This document shows positions 59,369 to 64,000 of a stretch of DNA of 64,000 nucleotides, in pieces (within the stretch, counting starts at the first letter, position 1; every line of letters begins with the position of its first letter). The DNA lies in assembly GCA_963695805.1 (NCBI GenBank), contig CAVOHV010000008.1, positions 212,602 through 276,601 of the forward strand. The letters are read 5' to 3'. This DNA comes from DASUPK01 sp963695805. GTDB taxonomy: Bacteria; Actinomycetota; Thermoleophilia; Solirubrobacterales; 70-9. Position numbers and translations under genes: made by a program. The notes beneath the pieces are model-generated. The model ran no database searches. It was given only the letters and a program-made list of their open reading frames with translations, and was not told the origin of the DNA.

Positions 59369-61564
59369 CTACCCACTGACGACGGCTGCCTCCTCCGCGC
59401 GCTTCGCGTGCAGCTCCAGCAATTCGTTCTGCAGGTTGCGGGGGGGGTCGCCGTTCGTCGTGAGACGGGACCAGACGCCGTCGCTGCCCAGCTCCCAGGC
59501 GTTGGTGTTGTCCGCGAACGCCCGGTCGAGCACGTCGGAGAGCTCAGCCCGATTGGCCTCGTCCTCGACCGGCGTGATCAGCTCGACGCGGTTGTAGAGG
59601 TTGCGCGGCATCAGGTCGGCGGAGCCGATGAAGATCTTGGCCTCGTTGGGGCGCTCGAACGAGTAGATCCGCGAGTGCTCCAGGTAGCGCCCGACGATCG
59701 AGACGACCCGGATGTTCTCCGAGATCCCGGGCACTCCCGGGCGAAGTGCGCAGATGCCTCTGACATTGAGCTCGACCTTCACCCCCGCCTGCGAGGCGCG
59801 GTAGAGCGCCTGGATGCATGACGGGTCGAGCAGTGAGTTCATCTTCATCCGGATCCGGGCCGGGGTTTCGTCGGACTGCGCCTCGATCGCCCGATCGATC
59901 TCGCCGATGATGCCGTCCTTCAGGTTGAACGGAGCAACCAGCACCTTGCGATACCCGCTCGGGCGGGCGTAGCCGGTCAGGTAGTTGAACATCTCGGCAA
60001 TGTCGTCGCCGATCTCCGGATTCGCGGTGAAGAGCCCGAAGTCGGTGTAGATACGCGCGGTCTTCGGGTTGTAGTTGCCGGTCCCGATGTGCACGTAGTT
60101 GCGGACCCCGTCCCCCTCCCGGCGCGCGACCAGGACGCACTTGCAGTGGGTCTTCAGGCCGGGAATGCCGTAGACGACGTGGACGCCCGCCTCCTCCAGG
60201 GCCCTCGCCCAGCGGATGTTCGCGCTCTCGTCGAAGCGCGCCTTGAGCTCCACCAGGCAGACGGCCTGCTTGCCTCGCTCCGAGGCCTCGATCAGCGCTG
60301 GGACCAGAGGCGAGTCGGCGCTGGTCCGGTAGACGGTCTGCTTGATTGCCAGGACATTCGGGTCATCGACCGCCTTGCGGACGAAGCGTTCGACCGAGCT
60401 GGTGAAGGAGTCGTACGGGTGGTGGACGAGGATGTCGCTCTGCCGCGTCGCGGCGAAGACGTCGACCTCGCGGTGGGTCCGGCTGCCCTGCTGAAACTGC
60501 GGTGGGGTGACCCCCTGCCAGGGCGGGTAGCGGAGCTCGCGGAAGCCCTGAATCGAGTAGATGTCGGTGAGGTCGTCCAGGCCGATCAGCCCTGGCGTCT
60601 CGAAGACCTGCCGGGCGTCGATGTTCATCGCCTCGACCAGCTGGTCGAGGAGCCTCGGCTCCATGTCCGGCGAGATCTCGAGCCGCACGACCTCCCCGAA
60701 TCGCCGGCGGCGGACCTCCTCCTCGACGGCCAGCAGCAGGTCGTCGGCCTCGTCCGAGACGTCGTAGTCCGTGTCCCTGGTCACCCGGAAGAGCGAGTGA
60801 TGGACGATCTCCATGCCCGGGAAGAGATCGTCGAGGTTGTTGGCGATCACCTCCTCGAGGGGCACGAAGGTCAGCCCGCCGTCGCCGATGGGCAGGAAGC
60901 GCCGCAATAGCTCCTTCGGCACCTTGACGCGCGCCGCGACCTCCTCCCCCTTCTCGGGATTCCTCAGCAGGACCCCCAGGCTGAGCGACATGTTCGAGAT
61001 GTATGGGAACGGCCGGCCCCGGCCGATCACGAGCGGGGTGAGGGCCGGGAACACCTGGCTGGTGAAGAGATGCTCGAGCTCCTCCCGTTCCGACTTGTTC
61101 GCGCTGGAGAGCGAGATGATCCGGATCCCATGCTCGGCGAGCGCCGGCTGGATCTCGTCCTCGAAGCAGCGGGTTAGACGCTCGCGCAGCTCGATGGTCC
61201 GCTGCCGGATCAGCGCGAGGACGTCGGCGGGCGCCATCGCATCCGCGCCGCGAGCGTCGATCTTGTCCTCCACCTTCTCGTGCAGCCCGGCGACGCGGAC
61301 CATGAAGAACTCGTCGAGGTTGTCCTCGTAGATCGCGCTGAAGTTGACCCGCTCGAGCAGCGGGACCCGGGGGTCCTCGGCCAGCTGCAGAACCCGGTCA
61401 TTGAAGTCGAGCCAGGAGAGCTCGCGGTTGAAATAGAGGGAGGGATCGGAGAGATCCGGCTCCGAGCCGCTCGCCCGGACCACCTCGGGCACGAGCGTGG
61501 CTCCTCCGCCTCCCTCCGCAGCCGGCCCGCTCGATTCCGTCGTCTGGGCTAGCTCGTCGGTCAC
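59369..61564 (-). CDS. ppk1: Ppk1, polyphosphate kinase
   Basis: The 731-aa enzyme begins with a variable acidic leader, then YFNRELSWLDFNDRVLQLAE and FFMVRVAGLHEKVEDKIDAR. It continues with YPPWQGVTPPQFQQGSRTHR, DILVHHPYDSFTSSVERFVR, DPNVLAIKQTVYRTSADSPL and the autophosphorylated-His region YVHIGTGNYNPKTARIYTDF. It ends with LMPRNLYNRVELITPVEDEA. All PPK1 domains (N, head, C1, C2) are present. It builds polyphosphate from ATP reversibly. It precedes the DUF47 gene in the same direction with a possible eight-base overlap, supporting a small phosphate operon with DUF6328 and the glycolipid transferase. Confidence 0.97.
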   Translation of the reverse strand: MTDELAQTTESSGPAAEGGGGATLVPEVVRASGSEPDLSDPSLYFNRELSWLDFNDRVLQLAEDPRVPLLERVNFSAIYEDNLDEFFMVRVAGLHEKVEDKIDARGADAMAPADVLALIRQRTIELRERLTRCFEDEIQPALAEHGIRIISLSSANKSEREELEHLFTSQVFPALTPLVIGRGRPFPYISNMSLSLGVLLRNPEKGEEVAARVKVPKELLRRFLPIGDGGLTFVPLEEVIANNLDDLFPGMEIVHHSLFRVTRDTDYDVSDEADDLLLAVEEEVRRRRFGEVVRLEISPDMEPRLLDQLVEAMNIDARQVFETPGLIGLDDLTDIYSIQGFRELRYPPWQGVTPPQFQQGSRTHREVDVFAATRQSDILVHHPYDSFTSSVERFVRKAVDDPNVLAIKQTVYRTSADSPLVPALIEASERGKQAVCLVELKARFDESANIRWARALEEAGVHVVYGIPGLKTHCKCVLVARREGDGVRNYVHIGTGNYNPKTARIYTDFGLFTANPEIGDDIAEMFNYLTGYARPSGYRKVLVAPFNLKDGIIGEIDRAIEAQSDETPARIRMKMNSLLDPSCIQALYRASQAGVKVELNVRGICALRPGVPGISENIRVVSIVGRYLEHSRIYSFERPNEAKIFIGSADLMPRNLYNRVELITPVEDEANRAELSDVLDRAFADNTNAWELGSDGVWSRLTTNGDPPRNLQNELLELHAKRAEEAAVVSG

Positions 61565-61586
61565 GCCCTCATCTTAGGGGTGGTGA

Positions 61587-63896
61587 CTAAGCCGCTCTGA
61601 CCAGCTTTATGCGGGGCTCCTCCACCGGCTCGGTGACGCGGTCGTAGCCGTCGGCGAGCTGCAGCATCGACGCCTCCCAGGTGCGGGCGCCGGCCGCCTC
61701 GCGCCCCTGGCGGCCGAGCTTGGCCCGCCAGGCGGGAGAGTCGGCCAGCTGGAGAATCGCCGGGGCCAGCATCGCCGGCTCGGGCTCACAGAGCCGGCCG
61801 GTCTCGCCGTCCACCACTATCGAGGAGGGACCGCCCTCGTCGACCGCGACCACGGGCAGGCCACTGGCCCCCGCCTCCACCAGCACCTGGCCGAAGGTGT
61901 CGGTCCGGCTGCAGAAGAGGAAGATGTCGGCGCTCGCGTAGGCACGGGGAAGCTCCTCCCCCTCGAGCCAGCCGAGGAAGGTGGCCTGCTCTCCCAGCCG
62001 CTCCCGCAGCATCCCCTCCTCCGGCCCGCCCCCGGCGAGCAGCAGGTGCAGGCGAGGATCCGCGGAGTATGCGCGCAAGAAGGACTCGACGAGCAGTTCG
62101 GCCCCCTTCTCGCTGGTCAGCCTGCCGGCGTAGAGGACATTCACCTGCCCTGGATAGCGATGCGGGTCGCGCAAATCGGGATCGAACCGCGAGGTGTCGA
62201 CGCCCCTCCCCCAGCGGCCGATCAGAGCCCGGTCCACCCCCAGCCTCGCCAGCGACTCGTCGCTCGCCGGACTCGGCGAGAGGACCCGGCGACAGTGGCG
62301 GTAGAAGATCGAGAGCGCGGCATCCACCCCCAGCTCGAGTTCGGGCGAGGCGGAGCGCAGCACGGCGTAGGCACCCAGCTCGGTGTGCCAGCTGCCGAGC
62401 ACCGGCAGGTCCATGATGCGGGCGATGAGGGCGGCGGTGACGCCGGCCGGCCCCGGGGCCGTCAGGTGAACCGCGTCGAAGCGGCCCTCGGCGAGGGCCT
62501 CGACCATGGCTGGCAGGCTGGGCATCCCTATCTCGAGTCCGGCGTAGAACGGCACGTCCACCTCGGCGACCGCCGGCAGCCTGCGGTCGACGTTGGGATC
62601 CGTACCGATCACCTCGACGTCGTAGCCGGGGACTCCGAGCTCCCGGACCCGCTCGATCGTCCGGGTCACGCCATGTACACCGCCGATCGCGTCCGCGATC
62701 AGGGCGACCCTCTTTGGGCCCTCGGACGGGGTGAGCTTGGCCTTCTCCTTGCCCAGGAAGGCGGCGGCCGGCGCATAGGGGATGGCCGGGATCGCGGCAC
62801 GAAACAGGTTGCGGCCCGTCTCCATCGCGCGGGCTGAGAGATCGAACTCCTCGCCGCCGCTCGCCAGGCTCTCGAGGGTCTCATCGACCACCAGCCGCAG
62901 GCGGCGCTCATGCACACGCCGGGCCCGCCGCGCCAGTTCGGCGTGGCTGAAGCCATCGGCCTGCATGTGGTCGATCAGCGGGCGTCCTGGCTCGATTTCC
63001 ACGGCCGCCACGAAGGCCTCGAGCAGCGCCCGGGCGTCCCCGGGGCCGAGGTCGCCGGCGGCCTCGCCGCGCCTCGTGTCCCCCTCCCTCATCACCCGCT
63101 CGGCGATCTTCAGCATGGCATCCGGGTCCGGGGCGACGCTGAGGTTGGGGGTGGAATCGGCGTCGGCGAGCAGTAGGGCCCGCGTGGCGAGCGCCATCGC
63201 GGCGTGCGCCCACTTGGCCGCGCTGCCCTGTTCGCCACGGGCCTCAGCGCGCCCCTCCCGGATGTGATGGAGAAACTCTTCCGGCGTGGCCGCGGGGGGC
63301 GTCTCGGTGAACGTCCGCCCGATGTCCACGCCGGCATGGTCATCGGAGCCGCCGGTGCCGGTTCCACCGTGCGTCTCGATGTAGATCGCGGCCGGCATAT
63401 TGAGCTCGCGCGCGCGGGAGCCGTTGCGGGTCTCCCAGACCGGGAACAGCTGCGCGAGCTGTCTGCGGTGCGCCGGGGTGAGCGGCGCCTCGACCGCGTA
63501 GAAGGGATGGGCGAGAGAGCAGGCGATCTCGCGGGAGTGGAGGTACTCCGCACAGGCGTCGAGGTCGCGCTTGTGCTCCTGGAGCCAGGCGTGATCGTCC
63601 GGGGAGATCCCGAAACAGAGCAGGTGGACCGCCTGCGGCTCGCCGCGGAACCAGACGGTGAGCTCCTCGGAGATGAAGACGTCGTCACGATCGGCGATCT
63701 CGAGACAGCCGTCGATCGTGTCGTGATCGGTGATCGTTACGAAGTCCATGCTCCGCCGCTTGGCGAGCTCATAGACCTCCTCGGGCGGCGTCGCGCACTC
63801 CGGCAATCCGAGGCTGCGCTGGATCCCCAACTTCGAGATCTCGGAGGCTGTCGAGTGACAGTGCAGGTCGACCCGGCTGGTCGAAATCGGGTTCAT
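61587..63896 (-). CDS. PHP-phosphoesterase - GT4 glycosyltransferase fusion protein
   Basis: In this 769-aa protein residues 1-230 form a PHP domain with metal residues in VDLHCHSTASE (His12, His14), FVTITDHDTIDGC, CSLAHPFYAVEAP and GGSDDHAGVDIGRTF. Residues 390-760 form a GT4 transferase: KRVALIADAIGGVHGVTRTI, FDAVHLTAPGPAGVTAALIA, VLGSWHTELGAYAVLRSASP, VNVLYAGRLTSEKGAELLVE, FLFCSRTDTFGQVLVEAGAS and GLPVVAVDEGGPSS. About 150 helical residues link them. The fusion of a sugar transferase with a hydrolase domain recurs in Solirubrobacterales-type genomes as far as I recall; its acceptor is unknown. AAAGGG seven bases before the ATG is the ribosome-binding site. The 104 bases upstream, to the window edge, show no clear promoter. 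Confidence 0.9.
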   Translation of the reverse strand: MNPISTSRVDLHCHSTASEISKLGIQRSLGLPECATPPEEVYELAKRRSMDFVTITDHDTIDGCLEIADRDDVFISEELTVWFRGEPQAVHLLCFGISPDDHAWLQEHKRDLDACAEYLHSREIACSLAHPFYAVEAPLTPAHRRQLAQLFPVWETRNGSRARELNMPAAIYIETHGGTGTGGSDDHAGVDIGRTFTETPPAATPEEFLHHIREGRAEARGEQGSAAKWAHAAMALATRALLLADADSTPNLSVAPDPDAMLKIAERVMREGDTRRGEAAGDLGPGDARALLEAFVAAVEIEPGRPLIDHMQADGFSHAELARRARRVHERRLRLVVDETLESLASGGEEFDLSARAMETGRNLFRAAIPAIPYAPAAAFLGKEKAKLTPSEGPKRVALIADAIGGVHGVTRTIERVRELGVPGYDVEVIGTDPNVDRRLPAVAEVDVPFYAGLEIGMPSLPAMVEALAEGRFDAVHLTAPGPAGVTAALIARIMDLPVLGSWHTELGAYAVLRSASPELELGVDAALSIFYRHCRRVLSPSPASDESLARLGVDRALIGRWGRGVDTSRFDPDLRDPHRYPGQVNVLYAGRLTSEKGAELLVESFLRAYSADPRLHLLLAGGGPEEGMLRERLGEQATFLGWLEGEELPRAYASADIFLFCSRTDTFGQVLVEAGASGLPVVAVDEGGPSSIVVDGETGRLCEPEPAMLAPAILQLADSPAWRAKLGRQGREAAGARTWEASMLQLADGYDRVTEPVEEPRIKLVRAA

Positions 63897-64000
63897 CGTT
63901 GACCCTTTCTTTTCGCTCTCCGTTCGCTGCCAGAGTGGCCGTTTGCAGGGAAAATCCCGTTACAAGATGGTTGCTCCTACGTAAAGAGGTCGTGAACGCG

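Overview
The window is GC-rich DNA from a free-living actinobacterium. It most resembles the deep Thermoleophilia (Solirubrobacterales/Gaiellales) branch. This is inferred from gene content and codon bias; no rRNA gene is present. Pointers are a Gram-positive-type LexA box, a PASTA-less Hanks kinase, a DUF6328 protein, a PHP-GT4 fusion, frequent GTG starts and 4-base stop/start overlaps. There are many single-base frameshifts, including one inside the normally essential argS, and several genes are cut and joined to unrelated genes. Sequence or assembly error (for example a draft or metagenome-derived contig) is therefore a serious alternative to real gene decay.

Layout. 0-7 kb: tail of a secreted LamG protein, lexA with a tiny zinc-ribbon partner and its SOS box, a tRNA-Leu gene with an internal 45-bp tandem duplication, a TMEM175-like channel, a dehalogenase-like hydrolase, several broken genes, a peptide-type binding protein and secG. 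7-13 kb: cytochrome c maturation genes (ccmI-like, ccmF, ccmE on minus; ccmG/tlpA-like and ccmH on plus), split by a CDP-sugar gene pair and tRNA-Gly. 13-29 kb: a surface-polysaccharide island with many glycosyltransferases, a deacetylase, methyltransferases, a sulfotransferase, Wzy-like polymerase, Wzx-like flippase, a Wzc-like tyrosine kinase and the initiating phosphoglycosyl transferase. Frameshifts are densest here. 29-36 kb: argS, rlmH, an M48 protease, a metallophosphoesterase, and a lipoprotein overlapping a Ser/Thr kinase. 35-41 kb: glycolytic operon gap-pgk-tpiA-gpmI ending in tgt. 41-46 kb: a VOC protein, an ABC-2 exporter, rapZ and uvrC. 46-49 kb: an enoyl-CoA hydratase-like protein, a cupredoxin lipoprotein, a MaoC-like hydratase and a Liv-type binding protein. 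49-52 kb: three overlapping genes encoding two TadE-like proteins and one large protein that joins a degenerate MinD/TadZ-like domain, a membrane helix, a VanY carboxypeptidase and an SLT lytic transglycosylase. 52-64 kb: an HD hydrolase with a possible leaderless promoter, a DegT aminotransferase followed by a sugar epimerase with four extra membrane helices, a second deacetylase, a DMT transporter, an MGDG-synthase-like glycosyltransferase, DUF6328, DUF47, polyphosphate kinase and a PHP-GT4 fusion.

How the genes work together: the central theme is the cell envelope. Sugar-nucleotide synthesis, lipid-linked assembly, flipping, polymerisation and chain-length control occupy 10-29 kb. Peptidoglycan remodelling (49-52 kb) and glycolipid/phosphate genes (53-64 kb) follow. 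Housekeeping operons sit between these blocks. The strongest candidates for undescribed biology are the TadE/TadE/TadZ-VanY-SLT cluster, the lexA zinc-ribbon partner, the repeated post-stop hairpin at 43.1 and 46.9 kb, the tRNA-Leu duplication and an ArgS without a recognisable HIGH motif. No CRISPR array, insertion sequence, prophage or rRNA gene was found, and no stretch over 300 bases is empty of features.
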